This document shows, in pieces, positions 18,059 through 27,600 of a stretch of 64,000 nucleotides of DNA; the first letter of the stretch is position 1, and the number at the start of each line of letters is the position of its first letter. The notes under the pieces are model-generated. The model searched no databases, was not told where the DNA came from, and saw only the letters and a list, made by a program, of their open reading frames with translations. Position numbers and translations under genes: made by a program. Source of the stretch: an uncultured Eisenbergiella sp. (GTDB taxonomy: Bacteria; Bacillota; Clostridia; Lachnospirales; Lachnospiraceae); contig CANRGX010000007.1 of assembly GCA_947630215.1 (NCBI GenBank), positions 1 to 64,000 of the forward strand, given 5' to 3'.

Positions 18059-19453
18059 TCAGATCCAATACAGCTTTTCCCGGCAAATCCTCATGCCGAC
18101 CGCTTCCGCCAGGGTAAGAGACGGCATATCGTCCGCCCCCATCTGTGCGTAGGGCGTCCAACCCATTTCCAGCGTCCGGTTGATCCCAAAGCGCAAAAGC
18201 GCCTGCCCGATCCCACGTCTGCGGTATGGCGCCAGAACCAGCGGCATCCCGATCCTGCCATCTATACAAAGGCCGATCACGCCCACAGGCCCCTCGTCTC
18301 CGTCTGCAGGACAGACCCCGAAAAGCCGTCCCTCGCGGATCAGACAGTCCGGATCCTCCCCGTGGACGGACGCAAAATGCCGGGGCAGCGCCCCTTCTGG
18401 CTCCGTCCTGTCAAGCGGCCTTACCGCCACGTCTTCCGGCTCCGGGAGCGGCGTTTTTCTGGAATAGACCGCCTGACAGCATTCTCTTACGGTTTCCCTG
18501 CCGAACCGGCCCGCCACGCTTTCCGCCAGAAAACGCTGGTGACAGCAATAGATCGCACCGTCCGGTTTTGTCAGGGACAGCAGCCGTTCCCCCGCGTCCC
18601 GATCCCGGGCCGTGAGCAGATAGACGCTGCTTTTTGGATTCCAAAGCAGCACGCCGCTTTCCGATGCCGCCACTACCCGAACCAGCCTGCGGCGGATATT
18701 TTCTATCATATCCGTATGCCCCAGCCGGTCCTGCCGCAAATATTCCAGGGCCTTTCCCGGCAGATCGTAGCGGGCGTACAGATCCGGACGGCGCAGCCGG
18801 GTGCGCTCCAGGGAACGCTCCTGCCGCCACTTCTCCACCCTGCCATGATCGCCCGAAAGCAAAACCTCAGGCACCTGCCGGCCGCGCCATTCCTCCGGCC
18901 GGGTGTACTGGGGATATTCCAGCAGACCGTCCCCGAACGATTCCGTTTCCCCCGACTCCTCATTTTTTAAAACGCCGGGCACCATCCGGGAAATCGCATC
19001 GATCATAACCATGGCCGGCAGTTCCCCTCCGGTGAGCACATAGTCGCCCAAAGAGACCTGGTCCGTCACGATCTCCTCCAGCACACGTTCGTCCACGCCC
19101 TCATAGTGGCCGCACAGGAAGATCAGTTCCTCCTCCTGCGCCAGCTCCCGGGCCATCTTCTGATCGAAGATCCTGCCCTGGGGCGTCGTATAAATCACCC
19201 GCAACGGACGTTTCGACCGGCAGGCCGACGCCACGGCGCGGTACGCGTCATAAATGGGCTGGGCCTGCATCAGCATCCCCGCGCCGCCGCCGTAGGGATA
19301 GTCGTCCACCCGTCCGTGCCGATCCAGGGTAAAATCCCGGATGTTGACCGCGTGAATGTCGAGAATCCCCTTTTGACAGGCCCGCCCCAGAATACTGGTC
19401 CGCAGGCCGTTCTCCACCATCTCCGGGAACAGAGTCAGGATATGAAACCGCAT
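18059..19453 (-). CDS. trmD: tRNA (guanine-N1)-methyltransferase TrmD with C-terminal GNAT-like acetyltransferase domain
   Basis: MRFHILTLFPEMVENGLRTSILGRACQKG...YGGGAGMLMQAQPIYDA...FLCGHYEGVDERV...SLGDYVLTGGELPAMVMIDA is TrmD. The single ORF continues into LVLAPYRRRGIGQALLRFGINRTLEMGWTPYAQMGADDMPSLTLAEAVGM (GNAT motif). Confidence 0.93.
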   Translation of the reverse strand: MRFHILTLFPEMVENGLRTSILGRACQKGILDIHAVNIRDFTLDRHGRVDDYPYGGGAGMLMQAQPIYDAYRAVASACRSKRPLRVIYTTPQGRIFDQKMARELAQEEELIFLCGHYEGVDERVLEEIVTDQVSLGDYVLTGGELPAMVMIDAISRMVPGVLKNEESGETESFGDGLLEYPQYTRPEEWRGRQVPEVLLSGDHGRVEKWRQERSLERTRLRRPDLYARYDLPGKALEYLRQDRLGHTDMIENIRRRLVRVVAASESGVLLWNPKSSVYLLTARDRDAGERLLSLTKPDGAIYCCHQRFLAESVAGRFGRETVRECCQAVYSRKTPLPEPEDVAVRPLDRTEPEGALPRHFASVHGEDPDCLIREGRLFGVCPADGDEGPVGVIGLCIDGRIGMPLVLAPYRRRGIGQALLRFGINRTLEMGWTPYAQMGADDMPSLTLAEAVGMRICREKLYWI

Positions 19454-19470
19454 CTTTTCGCCCTCTTTGC

Positions 19471-19977
19471 CTATAACAGTCCTTCCAGGATATGCACCTT
19501 CATAAAACCGGCCTGCACGTCCACCTCCAGCACGCACTGCCGGATGGCCGGCAAAAGCAGCTCCCTGCCGTCGTTCAGACGGATCCGGTAGACGTCGTTG
19601 GCTCCCGTGCCAAGAACATCCTCCAGGACGCCGATGGGCTCCCCTGTCTCGTCCTGCACGCTAAGGCCGATCAGATCCGCGATAAAATACTCGTCCTTTT
19701 GCAGCCGGACCGCGTTTTCCCGCGTGACATACAGACTTTTGCCGCGGTACTTTTCCACTGCGTTGATATCGTCAAGTCCCTCGAACTTCACGATCACAAA
19801 CTGCTTGAAATATTTCACGCTCTGCACCGACAGGTTCAAATCTCCCTTTCCCGTATCCAGGATCACTTCTTTGAGCTTCCCGAACCGGCGCACGTCGTCG
19901 GTGGTGGGAAATACCTTCACTTCCCCACGGATGCCGTGGGTGGAGGAAATGATGCCGATCTGAAATCTGCTTTCCAT
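19471..19977 (-). CDS. rimM: 16S rRNA processing protein RimM
   Basis: FQIGIISSTHGIRGEVKVFPTTDDVRRF ... DEYFIADLIGLSVQDETGEPIGVLEDVLGTGANDVYRI. Confidence 0.95.
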   Translation of the reverse strand: MESRFQIGIISSTHGIRGEVKVFPTTDDVRRFGKLKEVILDTGKGDLNLSVQSVKYFKQFVIVKFEGLDDINAVEKYRGKSLYVTRENAVRLQKDEYFIADLIGLSVQDETGEPIGVLEDVLGTGANDVYRIRLNDGRELLLPAIRQCVLEVDVQAGFMKVHILEGLL

Positions 19978-20009
19978 TCTGTCCTCTCCCGTTCCTGCCG
20001 TCCTTACGA

Positions 20010-20042
20010 AAAAAGGCGTCCACCCGAAGGGGAACGCCTTTT
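20010..20042 (-). terminator. Candidate intrinsic terminator between khpA and rimM
   Basis: Minus strand AAAAGGCGTTCCCC-TTCG-GGTGGACGCCTTTTTTCG: stem, TTCG loop and a T6 run immediately after the khpA stop. Confidence 0.75.
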
Positions 20043-20048
20043 GCCGAC

Positions 20049-20279
20049 TCAGACGATATCCACATCGACTCTCCTGTTGTTGTCTTCCATCGCCGCCGCT
20101 TTTACCACGGTGCGGATTGCCTTCGCAATGCGTCCCTGTTTCCCGATAACCTTGCCCATATCGGAAGGAGCGACGTGAAGTTCGAGCGTCAGGTTTCTGC
20201 CGTTTTCCTTTTCCGTGACGACCACTTCATCAGGATTGTCCACAAGCGCTTTCGCGATCACTTCCACCAACGCTTTCAT
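20049..20279 (-). CDS. khpA: KH-domain RNA-binding protein (KhpA/YlqC)
   Basis: MKALVEVIAKALVDNPDEVVVTEKENGRNLTLELHVAPSDMGKVIGKQGRIAKAIRTVVKAAA; gene follows rpsP. Confidence 0.95.
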   Translation of the reverse strand: MKALVEVIAKALVDNPDEVVVTEKENGRNLTLELHVAPSDMGKVIGKQGRIAKAIRTVVKAAAMEDNNRRVDVDIV

Positions 20280-20301
20280 ACTGCACCTCCAAATCCAGTG
20301 G

Positions 20302-20547
20302 TTATTTTCCGATACCCGCTGCCTTCAGGATCTTGCTGACCACTTCGGTAGGCTGCGCGCCGTTACTCAGCCACTTCTTTGCCAGCTCCTCATTCACCTT
20401 GATCGTGCTGGGATCCGTGTTGGGATCGTAGCTGCCGATCTCCTCGATGAAACGTCCGTCTCTGGGAGATCTGGAATCCGCCACGATGATCCGGTAAATC
20501 GGATGCTTCTTGTAACCCATTCTTCTCAGTCTGATCTTTACTGCCAT
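20302..20547 (-). CDS. rpsP: 30S ribosomal protein S16
   Basis: [44 protein letters not shown]. Confidence 0.97.
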   Translation of the reverse strand: MAVKIRLRRMGYKKHPIYRIIVADSRSPRDGRFIEEIGSYDPNTDPSTIKVNEELAKKWLSNGAQPTEVVSKILKAAGIGK

Positions 20548-20604
20548 TTTTCTTACCTCCAGGTTTGCTTGATATTGTTCTCTGCCGCGCCATCGCGCGA
20601 TCTA

Positions 20605-21960
20605 TCAGAAAGGAAATCGGAACTTTCCTTTTCTTCCACCTTTGCTGCCCAGCATACCGGGGAGCTGTTTCATCATTTTCTGGCTCTGCTCGAACTGCTT
20701 GATAAAACGGTTCACGGTGCTGATATCCACTCCCGCCCCCCGCGCAATGCGGTGCTTACGGCTGGGATTTAAAAGTTTGGGATTGCGCCGCTCCTGCGGT
20801 GTCATGCTCAGGACAATGGCCTCCGTGCGGGCAAGCTGTTTTTCGTCCACCATGGATTCCAGATCGCCCATGCCAGGGACGGCGCGGCCGGGGAACATCC
20901 CCAGGATGCCAGACAGACCGCCCATATTGCGCATCTGCTTCATGCTCTCCAGGTAGTCGTCAAAGTCGAACTTCCCCTTCTTCATCTTTGCGGCCATCTC
21001 TTTTTCCCGGTCCGCATCGATGTCCAGGTTGGCCGAAACCTTATCGATCAGGGTGAGCACGTCCCCCATGCCCAGAATCCGGCTGGCCATGCGGTCAGGA
21101 TAAAACTGTTCCAGATCGGACAGCTTCTCTCCCACGCTCACATACAGAATCGGCTTTCCCGTTACGGCCTTGATGGAAAGCGCCGCGCCGCCTCTGGTAT
21201 CGCCGTCCATCTTGGAAAGGATGACGCCGTCCACGCCCACCTTTTCGTCAAACTCCCTGGCCACATTTACGGCGTCCTGTCCGGTCATGGCGTCCACCAC
21301 CAGCAGGGTCTGATGCACCGTCACATTCTCCTTGATCTCCGAAAGTTCGGCCATCATTTCCTCGTCGATGTGCAGCCGCCCCGCCGTATCCAGAATCAGG
21401 ATATTGCAGCCGTTCTTTCCGGCGTGCTCCACTGCCGCCCTGGCGATGTTTACGGGCTTGTGGCCCGTTCCCATGGAAAAGACCTCTGTGCCCTGCTTCT
21501 CACCGTTTCGCTGGAGCTGTTCTATGGCGGCCGGCCGATAGACATCGCAGGCGGCCAGCAGTACCTTTTTGCCCTTTTGCTGGAACTTGCCGGCCAGCTT
21601 GGCCGCAGCCGTGGTTTTGCCAGCGCCCTGCAGACCGCACAGCAGGATCACAGTCAATGCCTTGCCCGGCTGCAGCGCGATTTCCGTAGTCTCAGAGCCC
21701 ATCAGCGCGGTCATTTCCTCGTTGACGATCTTAATGACCATCTGCCCCGGATTGAGACCGTTCATCACATCCTGGCCGATGGCCCGCTCCTCCACGGACT
21801 TCACAAACTGCTTCACTACCCGGAAGTTCACGTCCGCTTCCAGCAGCGCCATGCGCACTTCCTTCAGAGCGGCCCTGACATCGTCCTGTGTCAGCCGTCC
21901 CTTGCTGCGCAGGTTCTTAAAAACATTCTGCAATTTGTCGGTTAAGCTCTCAAATGCCAT
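20605..21960 (-). CDS. ffh: Signal recognition particle protein Ffh
   Basis: MAFESLTDKLQNVFKNLRSKGRLTQDDV ... GLQGAGKTTAAAKLA ... DTAGRLHIDEEMM and a C-terminal M domain. Confidence 0.97.
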   Translation of the reverse strand: MAFESLTDKLQNVFKNLRSKGRLTQDDVRAALKEVRMALLEADVNFRVVKQFVKSVEERAIGQDVMNGLNPGQMVIKIVNEEMTALMGSETTEIALQPGKALTVILLCGLQGAGKTTAAAKLAGKFQQKGKKVLLAACDVYRPAAIEQLQRNGEKQGTEVFSMGTGHKPVNIARAAVEHAGKNGCNILILDTAGRLHIDEEMMAELSEIKENVTVHQTLLVVDAMTGQDAVNVAREFDEKVGVDGVILSKMDGDTRGGAALSIKAVTGKPILYVSVGEKLSDLEQFYPDRMASRILGMGDVLTLIDKVSANLDIDADREKEMAAKMKKGKFDFDDYLESMKQMRNMGGLSGILGMFPGRAVPGMGDLESMVDEKQLARTEAIVLSMTPQERRNPKLLNPSRKHRIARGAGVDISTVNRFIKQFEQSQKMMKQLPGMLGSKGGRKGKFRFPF

Positions 21961-21994
21961 CTATCCTCTCCCGGAAACGGCGCCGGGCACGCTC

Positions 21995-22309
21995 TCACAG
22001 TTCTTCCAGAATCTGCTGCGCCAGCAGTCTTACGCTCTCCTCCGAACTCGTCCGCTCGATCTGCGCTATCGTGTCCTTTACGCGGTTGAACTTCTCCAAC
22101 AGGTGCAGCCGTTCCTCATATCCGGCCAGGATCCTGTCGCAGCGCCGGATCAAATCGTGGACGCCCTGCCGGCTGATGCCCTGTTCCTGGGCGATTTCAC
22201 TCAGGGACATATCGTGGATGACCACATCCTCATAGACCCGCCGCTGATGCTCGGTCAGCAGCTCCCCGTAAAAGTCATATAGCAGTCCCTGCTCCACGAT
22301 CTTTTCCAT
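21995..22309 (-). CDS. ylxM: YlxM/UPF0122 family DNA-binding protein
   Basis: LYDFYGELLTEHQRRVYEDVVIHDMSLSEIAQEQGISRQGVHDLIRRCDRIL; upstream of ffh. Confidence 0.93.
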   Translation of the reverse strand: MEKIVEQGLLYDFYGELLTEHQRRVYEDVVIHDMSLSEIAQEQGISRQGVHDLIRRCDRILAGYEERLHLLEKFNRVKDTIAQIERTSSEESVRLLAQQILEEL

Positions 22310-22330
22310 GACGGACACCTCACTTTGGGT

Positions 22331-22359
22331 ATCATACACGATTGCGGGAGTGCTGTCAA
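22331..22359 (-). promoter_or_regulatory. Candidate sigma-A promoter for ylxM-ffh operon
   Basis: Minus strand TTGACA (22354-22359), 17-bp spacer GCACTCCCGCAATCGTG, TATGAT (22331-22336). Confidence 0.75.
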
Positions 22360-22378
22360 GTATTTTTTCTTTACAGAG

Positions 22379-22431
22379 CAAATTTGCCGGGTATATTTGC
22401 GGGCATATTTGCGGGCAAATTTGCCCGGCAT
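22379..22431 (-). repeat. Four imperfect tandem 12-13 bp repeats with palindromic cores
   Basis: Minus strand GCCGGGCAAATTT / GCCCGCAAATAT / GCCCGCAAATAT / ACCCGGCAAATTT / GC; contains the 14-bp palindrome GGGCAAATTTGCCC. Confidence 0.8.
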
Positions 22432-22443
22432 ATATACCTTCGG

Positions 22444-23670
22444 TCAGATATTCGTGCGCACCACCTTCGGCTGATAGCCGCTTTCCTCCAGCGCCTGGAG
22501 AATCTCGTTCTTATGCTGCGTCCCGAAGGCTTCCATGGTGATACGCAGCTCCACCGCCGTATTGCGGTTGATGGAGACAAACTGGTTGTGGGCCAGCCGG
22601 ATGACATTGCCGTTGGCCTTTGCCACAATGCCGGAAACCTTGCACAGCTCTCCCGGCTTGTCGGGCAGAAGGACGGATACCGTGAAAATCCGATCCCGCA
22701 GAATCAGTCCCTGCTGCACCACGGAGGACATGGTGATCACATCCATGTTGCCGCCGCTTAGGATGGCGACCGCCTTTTTCCCCTTCAGCTCCAGATGCTT
22801 TAAGGCGGCCACGGTCAGCAGACCGGAGTTTTCCACGATCATTTTATGGTTTTCCACCATATCCAGAAACGCCACCACCAGTTCCTCGTCTTCCACGGTC
22901 ACGATGTCGTCCAGATTTTCCTGCAGATAGGGAAAAATCTTTTCTCCCGGCGTCTTGACCGCCGTGCCGTCCGCAATGGTATTGACCTTGGGCAGAGTGG
23001 TCACTTTCCCGTTCTGTATGGAGACCTGCAGGCAGTTGGCGTTGGCGGGTTCCACGCCGATGACCTTGATCTTGGGATTCAGCAGCTTGGCCAGCACGGA
23101 TACGCCGGTGGCCAGTCCGCCGCCGCCCACAGGCACCAGAATATCATCCACCAGCGGAAGCTCCTTCACAATTTCCATGGCGATGGTGCCCTGTCCGGTG
23201 GCCACGGCAGGATCGTCAAAGGGATGCACGAAGGTATAGCCATATTCCCGGGCCAGCTCATAGGCCTTATCGCACGCTTCGTCATACACATCCCCGTACA
23301 GAATCACCTCCGCGCCGTATCCCTTGGTGCGGTTCACCTTGATGAGCGGCGTGGTGGTGGGCATGACGATGGTGGCTTTCACCCCGTAGCACTTGGCCGC
23401 ATAGGCCACGCCCTGGGCATGGTTCCCGGCGGAAGCTGTGATCACGCCCCGCTGCCTTTCCTCCTCGGACAGGGTGCTCATCTTATAGTAGGCGCCGCGC
23501 ACCTTATAGGCGCCGGTAAACTGCATATTCTCCGGCTTCAGATAAATTTTGCCGCCGGTCATTTCACTGAAGTAATCGCTGTATACCAGCTTGGTCTCCA
23601 GCGTCACCCTTTTGACCACCTCGGTGGCTTCCTCAAATTTTTCCAGCGTCAGCATCTTCTCCTCTGTCAT
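22444..23670 (-). CDS. ilvA: Threonine ammonia-lyase with C-terminal ACT domain
   Basis: YLKPENMQFTGAYKVRGAYYKMSTL ... SAGNHAQGVAYAAKCYGVKATIVMP ... VPVGGGGLATGVSVLAK ... ILSGGNMD; C-terminal ACT-like region. Confidence 0.94.
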   Translation of the reverse strand: MTEEKMLTLEKFEEATEVVKRVTLETKLVYSDYFSEMTGGKIYLKPENMQFTGAYKVRGAYYKMSTLSEEERQRGVITASAGNHAQGVAYAAKCYGVKATIVMPTTTPLIKVNRTKGYGAEVILYGDVYDEACDKAYELAREYGYTFVHPFDDPAVATGQGTIAMEIVKELPLVDDILVPVGGGGLATGVSVLAKLLNPKIKVIGVEPANANCLQVSIQNGKVTTLPKVNTIADGTAVKTPGEKIFPYLQENLDDIVTVEDEELVVAFLDMVENHKMIVENSGLLTVAALKHLELKGKKAVAILSGGNMDVITMSSVVQQGLILRDRIFTVSVLLPDKPGELCKVSGIVAKANGNVIRLAHNQFVSINRNTAVELRITMEAFGTQHKNEILQALEESGYQPKVVRTNI

Positions 23671-24629
23671 GGTTCTTCTATCCGGCCTCCTTCTTCTTCC
23701 TCTTTTCTGTCAAACAGCGCGTTCACAAACTGATCCGCGTCGAATTTCTGAAGATCCTCCATCCGTTCTCCCACCCCGATGTATTTCACCGGAATGCCCA
23801 GCTCCGACTGTACCGCCACGGCAATGCCGCCCTTGGCCGTACCGTCCATTTTGGTCAGGATAATACCGGTCAGATCCGTCACTTTGGCAAACTCCCTCGC
23901 CTGCACCAGGGCGTTCTGTCCTGTGGTGCCGTCCAGCACCACCAGGTTCTCCCGGTGCGCGCCGGGAAACTCCCGGTCGAGGATGCGGTTCATTTTCTTT
24001 AGTTCTTCCATGAGATTCTTTTTATTGTGCAGCCGTCCCGCCGTATCGCACAGCAGTACGTCGATGTGGCGCGCCTTTGCCGCATTGACCGCGTCAAAAA
24101 TCACACTGGAAGGATCGGAACCTTCCCGGCCGCCGATCACATCCACTCCGGCCCGGTTCGCCCACTCTGAAAGCTGTTCGCCGGCCGCGGCGCGGAAGGT
24201 GTCCGCGGCCGCAATCAGCACCCGGCGGCCCTGCGCTTTTAACATCCCCGCCAGCTTGCCTACGGAAGTGGTCTTTCCCACGCCGTTGACGCCGATCACA
24301 AACACCACGGACTGCTCTTGTTCAAAATCATAGGCCGTCTCGCCCACATGCATCTGTTCTTTGATGCTGTCCGTCAAAAGCTGGCGGCAGTCTTCCGGTT
24401 TCCGGATCCCTTGCTCCTTCACCTGCCTGCGCAGCCGATCCAGAATTTCCTCCGTCGCGCCAACGCCCAGATCGCCCATGATCAGGACTTCTTCCAGTTC
24501 CTCATAAAACGCCTCGTCGATGGAGGAAAACCCGGAAAAAACCGAATCGATCCCGTGGACGATATTTGCCCTGGTCTTGGAAAGCCCGTCCCGAAGCCGG
24601 GCAAAAAACCCTCTCTTTTCCTCGCTCAT
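23667..24629 (-). CDS. ftsY: Signal recognition particle receptor FtsY
   Basis: VIGVNGVGKTTSVGKLAGMLKAQGRRVLIAAADTFRAAAGEQL ... DTAGRLHNKKNLMEEL. Confidence 0.96.
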   Translation of the reverse strand: MSEEKRGFFARLRDGLSKTRANIVHGIDSVFSGFSSIDEAFYEELEEVLIMGDLGVGATEEILDRLRRQVKEQGIRKPEDCRQLLTDSIKEQMHVGETAYDFEQEQSVVFVIGVNGVGKTTSVGKLAGMLKAQGRRVLIAAADTFRAAAGEQLSEWANRAGVDVIGGREGSDPSSVIFDAVNAAKARHIDVLLCDTAGRLHNKKNLMEELKKMNRILDREFPGAHRENLVVLDGTTGQNALVQAREFAKVTDLTGIILTKMDGTAKGGIAVAVQSELGIPVKYIGVGERMEDLQKFDADQFVNALFDRKEEEEGGRIEEP

Positions 24630-24630
24630 A

Positions 24631-27600
24631 TCAATCCGTCAGCTCCTTGTCAATGAGATTTACACTGACCAGCGTAGATACGCCCTTTTCCTGCATCGTA
24701 ATGCCGTACAGCCGGTCTGCCGCTTCCATTGTGCCTCTCCTGTGGGTGATGACAATGAACTGGGTATGGCTGGTCAGCTTGTGCAGATACCTGGCGTACC
24801 GTCCCACGTTGCTGTCGTCCAGCGCCGCCTCTATTTCGTCCAGCAGGCAGAAGGGCGACGGCTTGAGATTCTGAATCGCAAACAGCAGGGCGATGGCGGT
24901 CAGCGCCTTTTCTCCGCCGGAAAGCTGCATCATGTTCTGCAGCTTCTTCCCGGGCGGCTGGGCGATGATACGGATGCCCGCTTCCAGAATGTCTTCGTCC
25001 TCTATCAGCTCCAGCGTTCCCCTTCCTCCGCCGAACAGTTCCCGGAACACACGGTCAAATTCCCTGCTGATTTCAGAAAACTTCTCCTTAAACTGCCGGC
25101 GCATGGCCTCGTCCAGTTCCAGGATGATGTTGGTCAGCGTCTTCTCCGCCTCCGTCAGATCCTCGTGCTGGGTTTTTAAGAACGTATAGCGCTCCATCAG
25201 ATTTTTGTAATCCTCGATGGCGTTGACGTTCACATCCCCCAGTTTCCGGATGTCGTCCTTCACCGAAGCCGCCTGCCGTTTCATTTCTGCCAGATCCGTC
25301 AGGGCACTGTCCCGCAAGGTCTCCGCGCTCCCCGGCGTGATCTCGTACTCCTCCCACATATAATTGATCTGGTTCTCCAGGTTCTCCTCCAGACGCTCCT
25401 TCTGGGCGCCAAGACGGTACACCTCCTTATCCAGTGCGTTCATGCGGCCGGACAGCTCCTCCCGGGCGGCGAAAAAGTTCTTCTGCTTCGCCGAAAGCTG
25501 CTCCTTTTTCTTTGTGTCCTCCTCCAGCTTTTGCTGGGTGTCATCCTGCGCCCGGTGGGAAGCCTGAATGGTCTTTTCTATCTCCTCAATATTATGTTCC
25601 TTCTGCGCGATACCTTCCTGGCCGGCTGCAATTCCCTCCTGCACCTCGGCCAATTCCGCGCGGTAGCGTTCCATTTCGCTTTCGATTCGATCCAGGTTGG
25701 CCTGGACAAAGCCCGTCTGCTGACGCAGCTTCTCCACCTCCAGATCCCGCTCTCCCAGCAGCGCGGTACAGTCGGACTCCTCCCGTCTTTTCTGCTCCAG
25801 TTCCTCCTGCAGGACAGCGATTTTCTCCTCCGTCTCTTTCTCAAAACGTTCCGAGGACTCCAGCTCTTTGCCGATGGCTTCCTTGTCCGTCCGGATCTGC
25901 TGTATCTGCTTCTCGATTTCCGCTTCCTCCAGCTTCAGGGAATCGACTCCCGCTTCCGCCTGGGAATGCTTTTCCTGGGCCGCCAGCACGTTGAGTCTGG
26001 CCGTATTCTGCCGGAGAAAGGCCTGCTGCAGACCGGCCTTTGTCTCCTCCAGTTCCAGCCGGAGACGGTTGCGCCGCTGCTTCGTCTGTTCGATCCCGTC
26101 CAGCAGCTCGTCCACCTGCTGCAGCCGTTTCTTGACCTGTTCCTCCAATTCCTCGATTTCCCGGCGCCGCCCCAGCAGATTGCTGCTGTTTTTAAAAGCG
26201 CCGCCGCTGATGGCGCCGCCGGGCACCAACAGTTCGCCCTCCAGCGTGACGATGCGGAAGGCATAGCCGTATTTTCTGGCCAGACGCACCGCGTTGTCCA
26301 CGTTATCCGCCACCACAATACGGCCCAGCAGGGATTTTGCCACATCGGCATAGCTGCTTTTTGTCTTTACCAGGGTATGGGCCAGACCCAGCACCCCTTT
26401 TTCCGCCAGCACCTCTTTCTGTTTCAGTTCCTGGGCGTTTTTTACGGCGGTCAGCGGCAGAAAGGTGGCGCGCCCGCCCTTGGTCTGCTTTAGGTAGGCG
26501 ATCATGGCCTTGGCCGTTTCCTCGTCCCGGGTCACCACATTCTGAATGTTTCCTCCCAGTGCGGTCTCGATAGCGGTCTCATACTTTTTTTCTGTCTGTA
26601 TGATGTCCGCTACCACCCCGATGATGCCCGGATTGCCCTCCTTTTGCTCCATGACGCGCTTGACGCTGCCGCCGTAGCCTTCGTAGCGTTCCGTCAGATT
26701 GTTCAGCGCCTCCAGTCGGGACTTATCCTGATGATACAGGATCTGGGTATCCCGCAGCTTCCGATCCTTCTCTGCCAGTTCCTCCCGCATACCGCCCAGC
26801 TTTTCTTCCAGGGAATCCTGCGTATGACGGATGTTTTCAATCTCCTGGCTGACCTCCTGAAACGCGGCTTCCAGATCCCGGATCGTCTCCGCCTGTTCCA
26901 CTTCGTCGGATTTCACCTGCAGCAGGCGGGAATTGAGTTCTGCCCGCCGGATCTGGATCTGCTCCAGCATGGCGTCGTGGCTTCCCATACGGGAACGAAT
27001 GGCCGCCCTGTCGTTTAAGGTATGGATAATGTCGTTTTTCTTCGTCTCGATCTGATCGTTGAGTTGTGCGATCCGATCCTGTACCGTTTCCAGCGCGGCG
27101 GCCGCCTCGTCGCGGCTTTGCGCAAGCTGGGCAAAGCGCTGGTCGTACTGCGCCTTTTCCTCCAGGATCCCATCCTTTTGGCCCTGGCGCTGCGAAATTT
27201 CTTCCTCCAGCGTCTTTTTCCGGTTCTGCAGATGTTCCTCGCTGCCGTGCGCCGAATGGATCTGCTCCCTTAGAACCGCGATCTCCTTTTCCAGCTTTCC
27301 CCGCAGGACCGAGGTGTCCGTCAGCTGCGCCCTGGCCTGATCCATCTGCTTTTCCAGTTCCTCAATCCCGGCCTGTATCCGCTCGTATTCTTCCCGGATC
27401 CCCTGGTATTCCTCCGTTGTGGTGCGCAAATCGTCCGACGCAATGCGGTGTTTTTCTTCCACGGAAGACAGCTGGGTGCGTATCCGCTCGCTTTCCAGCA
27501 GAAAAACGTTCACATCCAGCGATTTTAATTCTTCCCGTTTTTTCAGATAGACCTTCGCCTTTTCCGACTGCTTCTCCAGCGGGCCCACCTGTTTTTCCAG

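Noticed and set aside
22379-22431. Possible CRISPR array
   Set aside because: Repeats are only 12-13 bp and directly adjacent without spacers.
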